DNA from: Paenibacillus sp. DMB20
GTDB taxonomy: Bacteria; Bacillota; Bacilli; Paenibacillales; Paenibacillaceae
Assembly: GCF_000987955.1 (NCBI RefSeq)
Contig: NZ_LAZU01000012.1
Coordinates: forward strand, 1 to 64,000
Direction of reading: 5' to 3'
Length of the DNA: 64,000 nt
The position numbers and the translations under genes are program-made. The notes beneath the pieces are model-generated. The model had not been told where the DNA came from and did no database searches. It saw only the letters and a program-made list of their open reading frames with translations. Positions 31,713 through 41,183 of this stretch are shown here, piece after piece (position 1 is the stretch's first letter; every line of letters begins with the position of its first letter).

Positions 31713-32624
31713 ATGATCACCTCGTTCAAGAGAAACCCGAACAAGATTAGGCAGGGCTCCGTAGTAGTCGATATCATCCTGTATACGATTGCGCTTCTCA
31801 TTTGCCTGATTACGCTTTATCCGTTTTATTACGTCATCATCATGTCCATCAGTTCCCCCCAGGAAGTGGCAGCGATGAATGTGTACTGGTTTCCGAAAGG
31901 CTTCTTCCTCGGCTCCTATGAACTGATCGTCAAGGACGCCAAAATGTGGTGGGCCTACTCCAACACGTTAATTTACGTCACGGCCGGGGCCTTGCTGAAC
32001 TGTCTGATGGCCGTCCTTGGCGCCTATCCGCTCACCGTGAAAAATTTGAAGGGGCGAAAATGGATCGTTACCTTCCTGCTGATTCCGATGTATTTCGGGG
32101 GCGGCCTGATCCCGATGTACTTGCTCATCAACAAGCTCGGGATGTATAATACCATGCTTGCCGTCATCATTCCGGGGATGGTGAGCATTTGGAACATCAT
32201 TCTCGTTCGCACTTATTTTACGACGATTCCGGAAGGGCTGAAGGAATCGGCGTTCATTGACGGTGCTTCCCATTGGCAGCTGTTGTTTAAGGTCATTCTG
32301 CCGATCTCCAAGCCGATCCTTGCCGTGATCGCGATCTATTCGATCGTCGGGATCTGGAACAGCTGGTTTGACGCCCTGGTTTACCTGCCGAATGAGAAGC
32401 TTCATCCGCTGCAGATGTATTTGTATCGTGTCGTTGTCCAACAATCCGTGGATTTGAAGACGCTTTCATTCGATGATGCGCGGAATGCCGTGGCGAACAT
32501 GCTTTCCAGCATTCAGCTGAAGTATGCCATCATCGTGTTTACGACGCTGCCGGTTATTTTCACGTATCCGTTTTTCCAGAAATATTTCATCAAGGGGACG
32601 CTTCTTGGCTCGTTAAAAGAATAG
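31713..32624 (+). CDS. LplC/YtcP-type sugar ABC transporter permease
   Basis: The 303-residue partner permease has six helices and the loop ESAFIDGASHWQLLFKVILPISKP. The frame is open from 31536 inside the previous gene, but GGTAGGGGGAG points to ATG 31713, 10 bases after lplB. It ends TYPFFQKYFIKGTLLGSLKE, the usual family C terminus. Confidence 0.92.
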   Translation: MITSFKRNPNKIRQGSVVVDIILYTIALLICLITLYPFYYVIIMSISSPQEVAAMNVYWFPKGFFLGSYELIVKDAKMWWAYSNTLIYVTAGALLNCLMAVLGAYPLTVKNLKGRKWIVTFLLIPMYFGGGLIPMYLLINKLGMYNTMLAVIIPGMVSIWNIILVRTYFTTIPEGLKESAFIDGASHWQLLFKVILPISKPILAVIAIYSIVGIWNSWFDALVYLPNEKLHPLQMYLYRVVVQQSVDLKTLSFDDARNAVANMLSSIQLKYAIIVFTTLPVIFTYPFFQKYFIKGTLLGSLKE

Positions 32625-32660
32625 AGCTTGAAAACCATGATCAAAGGGGGATATCAGTTC

Positions 32661-34289
32661 ATGAAAAAGTGGAAAAAAACGTTGGCAGCCGCCATGGCTG
32701 CCGCCCTGCTCGTCGGTTCCATGACGGCCTGCGGCGGCGATACCAAGACCGGGGAGGGAAATGATCCGGGTACATCCGAAAAAACCGGCAAGCTTAAGCT
32801 GCTCGGTCCTGCCTCAACCAATCAGCACATTAAATTCGAGGAAAGAGACAAATATCCGGTTTGGACAGAAGTCGACAAGATGCTGGACGAAGCCGGACTG
32901 GAGCTGGAATACGAATTCGTCCCGGCCGAGCAATATGACGTGGTGATCAAAACGAGAATGGCTTCCGGCGCAAACCTCCCGGATATCGTCAATATTTCGA
33001 AGCTTGATAATACGACCGTGCTGAACCTGGCAAAACAGGGCGTGATTCAGGACCTTAATCCGCTGATCGAGAAATACAGCAACGGGAACATCAAAAAAAT
33101 GTACGATACCGAATTCCCTTATGCAAGAAAAACGACAACTTCCCCCGACGGCAAGATGTACTGGTTCAGCAACCTTCATAAAAAGGATTATCAGAGAAAA
33201 GATCCGGCACCGGTCTCCCTGACCATGCTGATCCGCAAAGACTGGCTCGAAAAGCTGAATCTTCCGGTTCCGACCACGGCCCAGGAATACCTGGATACGC
33301 TGAAGAAATTCCGGGACAGCGATGCGAACGGCAACGGCAAGAAGGATGAAGTGCTTGCCTACGACCCTGCTTATTTCTCGGGTTCCATCGCCCAATGGTT
33401 CGGCCTCGGTTCGGAAATCACCGCCGTAGACGTGGAGAACAAGAAGGTGGTGTCTCCGTGGTATCAGGACGGCATCAAGGACTACTTCCGCTTTATGCAG
33501 GAATTGGTTGAGGAAGGAATCTTGGACACGAGCCTGATCGGTGCCAAAGGGGAGCAAAAAACGCAAAAAATTACCGAAAACCAGGTGGCGTCGCTTCATG
33601 ACTACAACCTCGCGACGTACAACGAGCCCTTGATTAAAGGGGGCGGCGAGTATCTTCCACTCATGCCGCTCAAGGCAGTGGAAGGCATCGAACCGGCCGC
33701 GCAAGTCGAGCCTCCGTTCCTCGTCTGGCAGAAATATGCCATCACCAAGGACTGCAAAGACGTTGAAGCAGCCATTAAATTTTTTGACATGATTTATTCG
33801 GAGAAATACGCGGATCTTCTGTACTGGGGGATCGAAGGCAAAACGTACAAGAAGGACGAAAACGGCGCGAAGGTATTTATCGATACCGGAACCGCAGAAG
33901 AGCAGTCCAAGAGCGGATTGGTAACGGGCAACCCTCTGTTCGGCGATACGGTATTTCCGCGGGTTCAATTTGCCAACCTGGAGTTCGAGCTTGCCAGCGT
34001 TCCAAAGCACAAAGCGGATAACGAGCTTGAGATTTTGAAATATAAGCCGTATTTCGTCAATATGAACAATAATTACCTGGCTATTCCGGACGATAAGCAA
34101 TTGGAGGCCAAGACCAAAATCTTGACGAACCTGTCCACGTATTCGGCCGAACTTGCAACCAAGCTGGCACTGGGTCAAAAATCGCTCGATGACTGGGATC
34201 AGTATATGGCCGAACTGAAAAAGCTAGGGCTCGACGAGTTGATTGAAATCGATCAGCAGCTTCTTGACAGATACCATAGCATCAAGTAG
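32661..34289 (+). CDS. Extracellular sugar-binding lipoprotein (LipO/YtcQ-like)
   Basis: This 542-residue solute-binding protein starts at ATG 32661 behind AAAGGGGGA, not at 32628. It has a lipoprotein signal ending GSMTAC, so Cys carries lipid, followed by a low-complexity Gly/Asp stretch. The body fits binding proteins of the LplBC systems: large, with MLIRKDWLEKLNLPVPTTAQE and a DANGNGKKDE calcium-loop-like segment. It is third in the operon lplB-lplC-binding protein-AraC. The sugar is unknown. Confidence 0.92.
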   Translation: MKKWKKTLAAAMAAALLVGSMTACGGDTKTGEGNDPGTSEKTGKLKLLGPASTNQHIKFEERDKYPVWTEVDKMLDEAGLELEYEFVPAEQYDVVIKTRMASGANLPDIVNISKLDNTTVLNLAKQGVIQDLNPLIEKYSNGNIKKMYDTEFPYARKTTTSPDGKMYWFSNLHKKDYQRKDPAPVSLTMLIRKDWLEKLNLPVPTTAQEYLDTLKKFRDSDANGNGKKDEVLAYDPAYFSGSIAQWFGLGSEITAVDVENKKVVSPWYQDGIKDYFRFMQELVEEGILDTSLIGAKGEQKTQKITENQVASLHDYNLATYNEPLIKGGGEYLPLMPLKAVEGIEPAAQVEPPFLVWQKYAITKDCKDVEAAIKFFDMIYSEKYADLLYWGIEGKTYKKDENGAKVFIDTGTAEEQSKSGLVTGNPLFGDTVFPRVQFANLEFELASVPKHKADNELEILKYKPYFVNMNNNYLAIPDDKQLEAKTKILTNLSTYSAELATKLALGQKSLDDWDQYMAELKKLGLDELIEIDQQLLDRYHSIK

Positions 34290-34312
34290 CCTGAGTCATA
34301 ATAAACTGGAGG

Positions 34313-34352
34313 AAATGGCAGAATCCACGCTCTTGGGTGATCTGCCATTTTT
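34313..34352 (+). terminator. Terminator/attenuator before the AraC sensor gene
   Basis: AATGGCAGA (34314-34322) pairs with TCTGCCATT (34341-34349) followed by TTT. It lies between the binding-protein stop and the TTG start of the AraC gene, so it should lower expression of the regulator relative to the transporter. Confidence 0.75.
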
Positions 34353-34383
34353 CCACATTTTATTCCGAAGGGGGATATCATCA

Positions 34384-36621
34384 TTGAAGACAAGGAGCTT
34401 CGGAAACAGTGCGTATCGAAAAATCTTTTTTTCCTATACCGCCATACTGATCATCCCGATTATCGTTTATAGCGTCCTGAGCGTATATCAAAACATCAGG
34501 GAGGAGCAGCGGCAGCAATTCCAAAAGCACGCGGCGGATGCCAAGCGGATTGCCGATAGCGTGGATAACAAGCTTAATGAACTGAAGAATTTAGGCAAAG
34601 AAATCGGCGGCAAAACCTGGGTGATCAAAATGATGCAAAATGCCAATGTATACGACCAAGAGTTCGATTTGCTGCGGATGCTGGAAATCCGGAACGATCT
34701 AAGCCAAGATATCAATTCGCTAGGCGTCCTTTCGTTCGGCATGGTTGTTTTTCCCGAGAAGGGGCGAATTCTGTCATCGTGGGGAACCTATTCTACTGGC
34801 GATTTTTTCAGCAGCGTTGCGGTTTTTGACCCCTTAACCCGACAGGCGTTGGAGCATTCGCTGTTAAGCCCGGACTACTTTCGAATCCTGCAGCCGGCAG
34901 AGGTGAAGTTATGGGGGACGGGGAAGTCCGTCATTCCGGTGATCCAGAGCCTGGAGGTCGTAAACCATCCGCGTGCCGTTTTGATTCTTTTTATTGATAG
35001 CGCTTACTTTTCGAATTATGTGCAGCGCTTCGGCGGTGCCGAGTTTAAGGATCTCGTCATTTCCGCCGAGAACTCGGTTATTCACCAGCAAACCCAACAA
35101 CAAGACCGCGCGGAGGGACTCGAAGAAAAGATGTACACGATCTCGATGCCGTCCCAGGTCAGCAAGTGGAGATACGAGGTGTCCTATTTGGATCCCGGTT
35201 GGTTGTGGATCCGCCATTTAGTGGGCCCTTTGCTCATTTTCGTCCTGCTGCTTGCCTTCGGCATGGCCTGCGCGTTCTTGTTGGCTAAGGTGACTTACCG
35301 TCCTCTACGGGCCCTGCTAAACAAGCTTTCGGGCATGCTTCAGGACGAAGAGGCCAGGACGGGCACTGTATCCGGTTCGGAATACAGCTATATCGAGAAG
35401 TCGTTCGACCGTTTGCTTCATGAAAACCAAAAGCTTCAGCAATCGATGCAGGATTATGAAAGCGCAGCGAGATCGAATATGCTCCTGCGCCTGCTGAAAG
35501 GATATTTTCCGGATGAACAGCATTTAAACAGGCTTGGCAAATTCGGGATTCCATATACTGACGACATGTATTACTGCACCATGCTGATCAGTTTTCATGC
35601 GCTGCCGGATCTATCCGACATGGATCGACTGCGAAGAATGGAAATGGTGACCATGCTGGTGGTTGAGGAGTTGATGAAGCGGCATCAGCTGGATTATGAG
35701 CTGTTTGAGGTAACCAGCGCGGACAACGCCTTGATTCTGTCTTCCGGGAAAGGGCTAGGGGAAGATGGGGCGATGGAACGGATTGCGGCCGAGTTGTCGG
35801 CGGCGATCGAAAAAGCTTGCGGATTTCAGCCGAATGTTCTGTACGGCACGGTAGAGCAGGGAATTGTCGGCATCAGCAAATCGTATTATGCGGCGCATGA
35901 GAAAATGCAGTATATCTTATTTTCACAAGGACAACTCGCCCAGCTGCCGGAAGATACGATTCAAAACGGCGTTGATTATTACTACCCAACCGATTGGGAG
36001 GTTCAGTTGATCAATAATCTGAAAGTCGGAAACCTGGACACGTCGATGCAGATTTTGCATGAAATCCACATGGAGAACGGGAAACGTCATCTTTCCGAAG
36101 GAAGTACGATCAAGCTGATCTCGTTATTGATGGAAACGCTGCTGAGAGTGCTGAAGGAGCTGAATCTGGATACGGGCATTTACGCCAAACAGTTCGACAA
36201 CAGGGTGACCGCCGCCGATTCTGACGACATGTGGAGCTATGTGTTTGAAGTCGGAACCTTGATATGCGAAAGAAAACAATATTCCAACTCCTCCTCGACC
36301 ATGGAAGTCGGAAGCCGGCTCCTGCAATATGTAAACGAGAATTACACGAGTACGGATATCTCGCTGAAGCAGATGGCGGAAATGTTTCAAATCTCGGTTT
36401 CCGGAGTATCCAAAATTTTCAAGGAAGTCACGGGCATTAACTTTTATGATTACCTGTGCCGCCTGCGCATGGAGATGGCCAAGGGATTGCTCAGGGAAAA
36501 CGTCCGCAAAATCGACGACATCGCCCTTCAGGTCGGCTACGAAAACGTGTATTCGTTCAAGCGGGCTTTTGCGCGATATGAAGGGATTAAACCCGATGAA
36601 TACATGAAATTGGCCAATTGA
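34384..36621 (+). CDS. Membrane-bound AraC-family sensor-regulator
   Basis: The 745-residue protein has a first membrane helix near the N terminus (FFSYTAILIIPIIVYSVLSVY). An extracellular domain of about 240 residues, a second helix (LLIFVLLLAFGMACAFLLA) and a cytoplasmic region follow. The C terminus holds a paired AraC helix-turn-helix (ISLKQMAEMFQISVSGVSKIF, then IDDIALQVGYENVYSFKRAF). The TTG at 34384 with GAAGGGGGAT is the best start; the frame from 34243 would run through the terminator. It likely senses the sugar outside and activates the upstream operon. Confidence 0.9.
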   Translation: MKTRSFGNSAYRKIFFSYTAILIIPIIVYSVLSVYQNIREEQRQQFQKHAADAKRIADSVDNKLNELKNLGKEIGGKTWVIKMMQNANVYDQEFDLLRMLEIRNDLSQDINSLGVLSFGMVVFPEKGRILSSWGTYSTGDFFSSVAVFDPLTRQALEHSLLSPDYFRILQPAEVKLWGTGKSVIPVIQSLEVVNHPRAVLILFIDSAYFSNYVQRFGGAEFKDLVISAENSVIHQQTQQQDRAEGLEEKMYTISMPSQVSKWRYEVSYLDPGWLWIRHLVGPLLIFVLLLAFGMACAFLLAKVTYRPLRALLNKLSGMLQDEEARTGTVSGSEYSYIEKSFDRLLHENQKLQQSMQDYESAARSNMLLRLLKGYFPDEQHLNRLGKFGIPYTDDMYYCTMLISFHALPDLSDMDRLRRMEMVTMLVVEELMKRHQLDYELFEVTSADNALILSSGKGLGEDGAMERIAAELSAAIEKACGFQPNVLYGTVEQGIVGISKSYYAAHEKMQYILFSQGQLAQLPEDTIQNGVDYYYPTDWEVQLINNLKVGNLDTSMQILHEIHMENGKRHLSEGSTIKLISLLMETLLRVLKELNLDTGIYAKQFDNRVTAADSDDMWSYVFEVGTLICERKQYSNSSSTMEVGSRLLQYVNENYTSTDISLKQMAEMFQISVSGVSKIFKEVTGINFYDYLCRLRMEMAKGLLRENVRKIDDIALQVGYENVYSFKRAFARYEGIKPDEYMKLAN

Positions 36622-36668
36622 TAGATGAACGTTCCCTCTCCCTTTAGTTCCCGCAAGGGATTTACGAG

Positions 36669-36839
36669 ATATCCACAATATGTACACATTCAATGAGGTG
36701 ATCCTTATAAGTGAATCCACATTTTATACACGGATATCAGGGGTTTTCCCCGGAATTTTAAAGGATGTCCACAAATCTGTGGATAAAATACGTGGAATGT
36801 GCACAATTTGCCCACAAGATATCCACATGATTGTGCACA
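36669..36839. promoter_or_regulatory. Cluster of DnaA-box-like sites
   Basis: One perfect TTATCCACA (minus strand, 36778-36786), two 8-of-9 copies ATATCCACA (36669-36677, 36819-36827) and several 7-of-9 copies fall within 171 bp. Examples of the weaker ones are GAATCCACA 36713, TTATACACG 36724, TTGCCCACA 36808 and TTGTGCACA 36831. An A/T-rich stretch follows at 36842-36872. It could be a DnaA-binding cluster away from oriC or an origin-like relic. No replication gene is nearby. Confidence 0.55.
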
Positions 36840-36903
36840 GGTTTAAAATAAAGTATTAAATTATATTCCGGGACTTGTATAGTAGTAATTATGAAGCTAT
36901 ACT

Positions 36904-36941
36904 AATGCATAGATTATCTATACATAGTAATCCTATGCATT
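36904..36941. promoter_or_regulatory. Candidate PadR operator
   Basis: AATGCATAG and CTATGCATT form 9-bp inverted repeats 20 bases apart. The sequence between is itself nearly palindromic (GATTA..TAATC). It lies just before the PadR ribosome binding site. Confidence 0.55.
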
Positions 36942-36955
36942 GAGGTGAGGGAAAT

Positions 36956-37285
36956 TTGCCGATTAATAAAGAACTGTTGAAAGGTAGTACGGTAATTTTA
37001 TTGCTGACGGTACTTAGCCGGAAAGAAATGTACGGGTATGAGCTGATTAAGGAAATTGAACGGCGTTCGGACGGCGTCTTTATGATGAAAGAAGGAACGC
37101 TGTATCCGATCTTGCACACGCTGGAGGGTGAAGGCTGGCTGGAGGCGTATTGGAGCCAGCACGATGGACGCAAACGCAAATATTATCGGATCACGGACAA
37201 AGGACGTCAGCAGTTGAAAGAGAAGACCAACGAGTGGAGACTTTTCCGGACGGCTGTGGACACCGTTATCGGGGAGGGAAGGTAA
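36956..37285 (+). CDS. PadR-family transcriptional regulator
   Basis: The 109-residue protein has the PadR winged helix: LKGSTVILLLTVLSRKEMYGYELIKEIE, then MMKEGTLYPILHTLEGEGWLEAYW and the wing RKRKYYRITDKGRQQL. It starts at TTG 36956 behind GAGGTGAGGG. Its stop shares a base with the next gene's start (TAATG), so the pair is coupled. This is typical of PadR regulators controlling a membrane-stress protein with an N-terminal HAAS-type segment. Confidence 0.92.
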   Translation: MPINKELLKGSTVILLLTVLSRKEMYGYELIKEIERRSDGVFMMKEGTLYPILHTLEGEGWLEAYWSQHDGRKRKYYRITDKGRQQLKEKTNEWRLFRTAVDTVIGEGR

Positions 37286-38649
37286 TGCGGCGTCTGGAGG
37301 ATGAAAAGACAGTCCGTGAGTTTTTGGATAGAGTATGCCGGCATGTTCGGTCAAGGGAGATTCATCCCGACATACGGGAAGAGTTCGGCGGCCATATCGC
37401 GGATCGTGCGGCAAGTCTTCAACTGGAGGGGTATGCGGAGGATGACGCCATAACGGAGGCGGTTAAGCAGATGGGATCGCCGGAGGCGATTGGGAAAAGT
37501 CTGCATCAGGCCCATAAACCGCGACTGGATTGGAAGATGCTTGTTATTCTGGCTTTTATGGTCATGGCGGGTCTATTCGGCATGCTGAATGTAGAGGCTT
37601 CAGAATCGTTGCCTATATATTTTACGTTGTTCACGACGAAAGCCGTGCTAACCGGGCTGGGTCTTGCTGCTCTGGCCATTTGTTATTTCCTGGATTACCG
37701 GAAATTGAAGAAGTATTCCAGGATCATGTTTTTTGGTGTTCTGGCCCTTATGACATATACCTTGTTGGCGGGTTCACAGATCAATGGCAGACAAGGATAC
37801 CTGGATTTGGGATTCATTATGGTCAATGTCGTGGATTTGTCCCTGCTGCTGCTGCTTATTTCCCTTGCGGGTCTGAAACAAGAATCTCAATATGGGATCA
37901 TAGATTTCGTATTCAAAACAATGTACAGATGCGCTGTGCCTGCCCTGCTGTTTAGCCTTGGCGGATCGCCGGTTCAGGGAATGATGTATCTGACGGGTTT
38001 TCTGGTCCTGACATGGGCTTCTTCTAAAAGGAAAAAGTTATTTTATATGATCTCTTTACCGATCACGGTGCTTTCTGCCCTTAGCTTCATGCTGTTCCGG
38101 GGAGGCTACGTCCTTCAGAGGCTAGGAACCTTCCTGAACCCTTCCGGTCCTGAAGCCTATCATTGGAATCAGATAGAGAAGGCGATTTCTTCGGCGGGAT
38201 GGAGCGGACACGGGTTTGCTTCAACCATAAAAACCCTGCCTTATCTGCAGAGCGAGTCTTTGTTTCTCTATCTGATTTATTGCTTCGGCTGGGGAGCGGG
38301 AATCGTCGTAGTGCTGCTTGTTCTGATGTTTCTGCTGCGGATCGGGCAGATGAAGCTTTCGCTTACCGATCCATACGCCAAAACATTAACCAGCAGCCTC
38401 CTCGTTCTGTTCGGTTTCAGGTTGTTATGGCCAATCCTGATGGCCTTCGGTTTCGTTCCCATAATTAGCATCGAACTGCCGTTTATCGGGTATGGGGGTA
38501 CGCCGCAAATTTTTGATTATGCGGCTGTAGGCATGCTGCTGTCTATGTATCGCCGGAAAAACATGCTCCCGAGCGCCGATAAAGGTGGCATAGATGGTTT
38601 GAGCATGGATTTCGTCGGTATGATTAAAAGCGATAGAGGTTTTTTTTAA
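37285..38649 (+). CDS. SEDS-like (FtsW/RodA/SpoVE) membrane protein with N-terminal cytoplasmic helical domain
   Basis: Residues 1-80 form a soluble helical domain (FLDRVCRHVRSREIHPDIREE, then a permease-prefix/HAAS-like segment ending AIGKSLHQAH) common in PadR-linked operons. Residues 85-440 hold nine or so helices. The C-terminal part, FGFVPIISIELPFIGYGGTP, matches the SEDS signature of P-x-x-G-x-x-L-P-F-x-S-Y-G-G. SEDS proteins polymerise peptidoglycan glycan strands or flip precursors. It is unusual in its regulation by PadR and in its altered loop before the signature. The TAA stop abuts repeat R4. Confidence 0.8.
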   Translation: MRRLEDEKTVREFLDRVCRHVRSREIHPDIREEFGGHIADRAASLQLEGYAEDDAITEAVKQMGSPEAIGKSLHQAHKPRLDWKMLVILAFMVMAGLFGMLNVEASESLPIYFTLFTTKAVLTGLGLAALAICYFLDYRKLKKYSRIMFFGVLALMTYTLLAGSQINGRQGYLDLGFIMVNVVDLSLLLLLISLAGLKQESQYGIIDFVFKTMYRCAVPALLFSLGGSPVQGMMYLTGFLVLTWASSKRKKLFYMISLPITVLSALSFMLFRGGYVLQRLGTFLNPSGPEAYHWNQIEKAISSAGWSGHGFASTIKTLPYLQSESLFLYLIYCFGWGAGIVVVLLVLMFLLRIGQMKLSLTDPYAKTLTSSLLVLFGFRLLWPILMAFGFVPIISIELPFIGYGGTPQIFDYAAVGMLLSMYRRKNMLPSADKGGIDGLSMDFVGMIKSDRGFF

Positions 38650-38652
38650 GAG

Positions 38653-38755
38653 ATAAGAAAGTATAAACATCAGAGGTTAGCTATCCTTATCTCGCAAAAA
38701 AAACTTCCGTTAAACGCGGTCTGTCTTCTGAAAAAGTATTGGACGTTTTTCTTAT
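38653..38755 (+). repeat. Dispersed structured repeat, copy R4 (degenerate)
   Basis: This 103-bp copy keeps ATAAGAAAG and GTTTTTCTTAT ends. CCGC/GCGG has become CCGT/GCGG, which can still pair by wobble. The ACGTC half of the last hairpin is lost. The upstream gene's stop TAA lies 3 bases before it. Confidence 0.8.
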
Positions 38756-38766
38756 CAAAACAAAGT

Positions 38767-38796
38767 AAAACCGCCTTTCAAGAGGCGGTTTTTGCT
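38767..38796 (+). terminator. Terminator of the PadR-SEDS operon
   Basis: AAAACCGCCT and AGGCGGTTTT form a perfect 10-bp stem with a 6-base loop and a T-run. Confidence 0.9.
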
Positions 38797-38862
38797 TTAT
38801 CTATCGTACAGAAATGGACAGTTCGGTAAAGACCGATTTGTTGGCTTGAAGGTTCGTGACCC

Positions 38863-39050
38863 TAACGGACATGAGGTCCGTTAAAATGCTTTTTAGTCGG
38901 GGCAAGCTATTCTGGCGGACATACGTTCCGTTAGCGGTGTTCTTGTAACCCTCTTGGGCTGAGTTTGCTGCTGTAAGGGTCCCATATGTCCGTTAACCTG
39001 CCCAATTGGCGATTTTTCGAGGTCTAAGCGTCTGTCGTGTCCGTTAGAGC
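38863..39050. repeat. GTCCGTTA-type short repeats, cluster 2
   Basis: TAACGGAC-ATGAG-GTCCGTTA (38863-38883) is a perfect 8-bp inverted repeat. Further copies follow: GTTCCGTTA near 38925, TGTCCGTTA near 38988 and TGTCCGTTA near 39039. No gene is visible in 38800-39141. Confidence 0.6.
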
Positions 39051-39141
39051 GGCAAAGGCCGAATAATGCTCATCCTCCGCCGCTTCCAGAGTTCCCGAGC
39101 CACAAAGGGCCCAGGTCCAAGGCTTCGTGCTTCCCTGAACC

Positions 39142-40149
39142 CTAAGGCTCTGCCTCCAACGTTCCCTCCCTAATCGCCTCCATATAATGGCATGCGGCCA
39201 TGTGTCCGCCCTGGTCTTTCGCCGGACGAAGCTCGGGCACTTCTGTCCTGCAGCGGTCCTTCGCATACATGCAGCGGGTATGAAACCGGCAGCCGGACGG
39301 CGGGTCGATCGGGGAAGGGACGTCCCCCTTCAGAAGAATGCGTTCGGCTTTCCGGTCCGGGTCAAGGGTCGGAATCGCGGACAGCAGGGCCCGCGTATAA
39401 GGGTGCAGCGGCTGCTGAAACAACGTTTTTTTGTCGGCGATCTCCACGATGGTCCCCAAGTACATGACGATGATCCTGTCGGAAATATGGCGTACGACGC
39501 CGAGATCGTGGGAGATGAACAGATAGGTGAGCTTGAATTCCCGCTGCAAGGATTTCATCAGATTCAGGACTTGGGCCTGGATCGAAACGTCCAGGGCGGA
39601 TACGGCTTCGTCGCTGATGATCAGCTTCGGATTGACGGACAGCGCTCGGGCGATGCCGATCCGCTGCCGCTGCCCTCCGCTGAATTCGTGCGGATAACGG
39701 TCGGCCTGATGGGCAGCTAGGCCGACCGTTTCCAGCAGCTCGATCGCCCTCGTCCTGCGCCGATTCTTCGGCACGGTATTCTGGATTTCCATGGCTTCCT
39801 CCAGCACCTGAACCGCAGTTTTTCGCGGGTTAAGGGAGGCGTAGGGGTCCTGAAAAATCATTTGCAGGTACTTGCGCTTCCGGGTCATTTGCCTTTTGGT
39901 CAGTGATAGCAGGTTCGTTCCGTCAAAAATGATCTCGCCCGAGGTCGGCTCCTCCAGGCGCAAAACCGCGCGTCCGGTCGTGGATTTGCCGCAGCCCGAC
40001 TCGCCGACCAGGCTGACCGTTTCGCCCTCGTAGACGGTGAAGGAAATGTCGTCGACGGCTTTGACGTAATTGACGGTTTGTCCAAAGATGCCGCCCTTGA
40101 TCGGAAAATACTGCTTAAGCCGATTTACGGTCAGTAGTTCCTTGCTCAT
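39142..40149 (-). CDS. Oligopeptide ABC transporter ATP-binding protein (OppF/DppF-like)
   Basis: The 335-residue ATPase has Walker [10 protein letters not shown], signature [14 protein letters not shown], Walker [13 protein letters not shown] and the H-loop FISHDLGV. It also has the C-terminal oligo_HPY region with the Cys cluster [15 protein letters not shown] marks ATG 40149; the open frame reaches 40293 within the upstream gene. It overlaps the OppD-like gene by ATGA and is last in the operon. Confidence 0.93.
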   Translation of the reverse strand: MSKELLTVNRLKQYFPIKGGIFGQTVNYVKAVDDISFTVYEGETVSLVGESGCGKSTTGRAVLRLEEPTSGEIIFDGTNLLSLTKRQMTRKRKYLQMIFQDPYASLNPRKTAVQVLEEAMEIQNTVPKNRRRTRAIELLETVGLAAHQADRYPHEFSGGQRQRIGIARALSVNPKLIISDEAVSALDVSIQAQVLNLMKSLQREFKLTYLFISHDLGVVRHISDRIIVMYLGTIVEIADKKTLFQQPLHPYTRALLSAIPTLDPDRKAERILLKGDVPSPIDPPSGCRFHTRCMYAKDRCRTEVPELRPAKDQGGHMAACHYMEAIREGTLEAEP

Positions 40150-41153
40150 ATGTTCACCTCCGCCTCCGGTTTCGTCTCCCATCGTTCGGTATACATCCAG
40201 CAGCGCACCTGATGGCCGCCCAACTCGTTTAGTTCCGGCTCCATTTCGCGGCATACATCCCGCACATGGGGGCAGCGCGGCGCAAACCGGCATCCGGTCA
40301 TCGCTTCATAGGGACTCGGAACCGAGCCTTTAATGGCCAACAGTTCTTCCTGATCGACGTCATGACGCGGGAGCGAGTTCATTAGCCCGACCGTATAAGG
40401 ATGCTTGGGCTCCTTGAACAGCGTTTTGACATCGGTGTATTCCATCACTTTTCCGCAGTACATGACGGCCACGTCGTCGCACGTCTCCGCTACAATGCCG
40501 AGATCATGCGTAATAAAGATGACGGACATATGCAGCCTTTGCTGAAGCTCCTGAATGAGCTCCAAAATCTGGGCCTGAATCGTTACGTCCAGCGCCGTTG
40601 TCGGTTCATCGGCTATCAGCAGATCGGGATTGCAGGCAAGAGCCATGGCAATCATGACCCGCTGCCGCATTCCTCCGGATAGCTGGAAGGGATACTGCCT
40701 TGCCCTCTTTTCGGGGGAGGGGATGCCGACGAGACGCAGCATCTCAACGGCTTTGCCCATCGCCTGGCGCCTGCCCATATTTTCGTGAATCCGATAAGCT
40801 TCCGCAATCTGATCGCCGACGGTAAAGACGGGATTCAGCGAGGTCATCGGCTCCTGAAATATCATGGATATCTGGTTGCCCCGGATATTCCGCATCTCCC
40901 GGCCGGATTTTTTTAGCAGGTTATCGCCGTTATACTGGATCTCCCCGCCGATGATACGGCCCGGGTTTGAGATCAGACGCAGGATGGACAGCGACAGAAT
41001 GCTTTTTCCCGAGCCCGACTCGCCAACGATGCCAAGGGTTTTGCCTTTGCGAACGGCAAGGCTCACGCCGTCTACGGCTTTGACCTCCCCGAGTTCCGTA
41101 AAAAATGAGGTCTGCAAGTTTTTGATCTCCAGCACCGGATATATGGGTTCCAT
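40146..41153 (-). CDS. Oligopeptide ABC transporter ATP-binding protein (OppD/DppD-like)
   Basis: This 335-residue partner ATPase has Walker A GESGSGKS, signature [19 protein letters not shown], Walker [13 protein letters not shown] and the Cys-containing [17 protein letters not shown] in the oligo_HPY domain. The two ATPases form an unequal dimer that powers peptide uptake. It is third in the minus-strand operon permease, permease, OppD, OppF. Confidence 0.93.
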   Translation of the reverse strand: MEPIYPVLEIKNLQTSFFTELGEVKAVDGVSLAVRKGKTLGIVGESGSGKSILSLSILRLISNPGRIIGGEIQYNGDNLLKKSGREMRNIRGNQISMIFQEPMTSLNPVFTVGDQIAEAYRIHENMGRRQAMGKAVEMLRLVGIPSPEKRARQYPFQLSGGMRQRVMIAMALACNPDLLIADEPTTALDVTIQAQILELIQELQQRLHMSVIFITHDLGIVAETCDDVAVMYCGKVMEYTDVKTLFKEPKHPYTVGLMNSLPRHDVDQEELLAIKGSVPSPYEAMTGCRFAPRCPHVRDVCREMEPELNELGGHQVRCWMYTERWETKPEAEVNI

Positions 41154-41183
41154 CCTTCCTCGCTCCTTTCATGCGTTATAGAA

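Noticed and set aside
32814..34178. 454-codon minus-strand frame opposite the sugar-binding lipoprotein gene
   Set aside because: The translation is low-plausibility with no motif; the plus-strand gene has a signal peptide and lipobox.
36669..36872. Chromosomal oriC
   Set aside because: The boxes are suggestive, but dnaA, dnaN, rpmH and gyrase genes are all absent from the neighbourhood.
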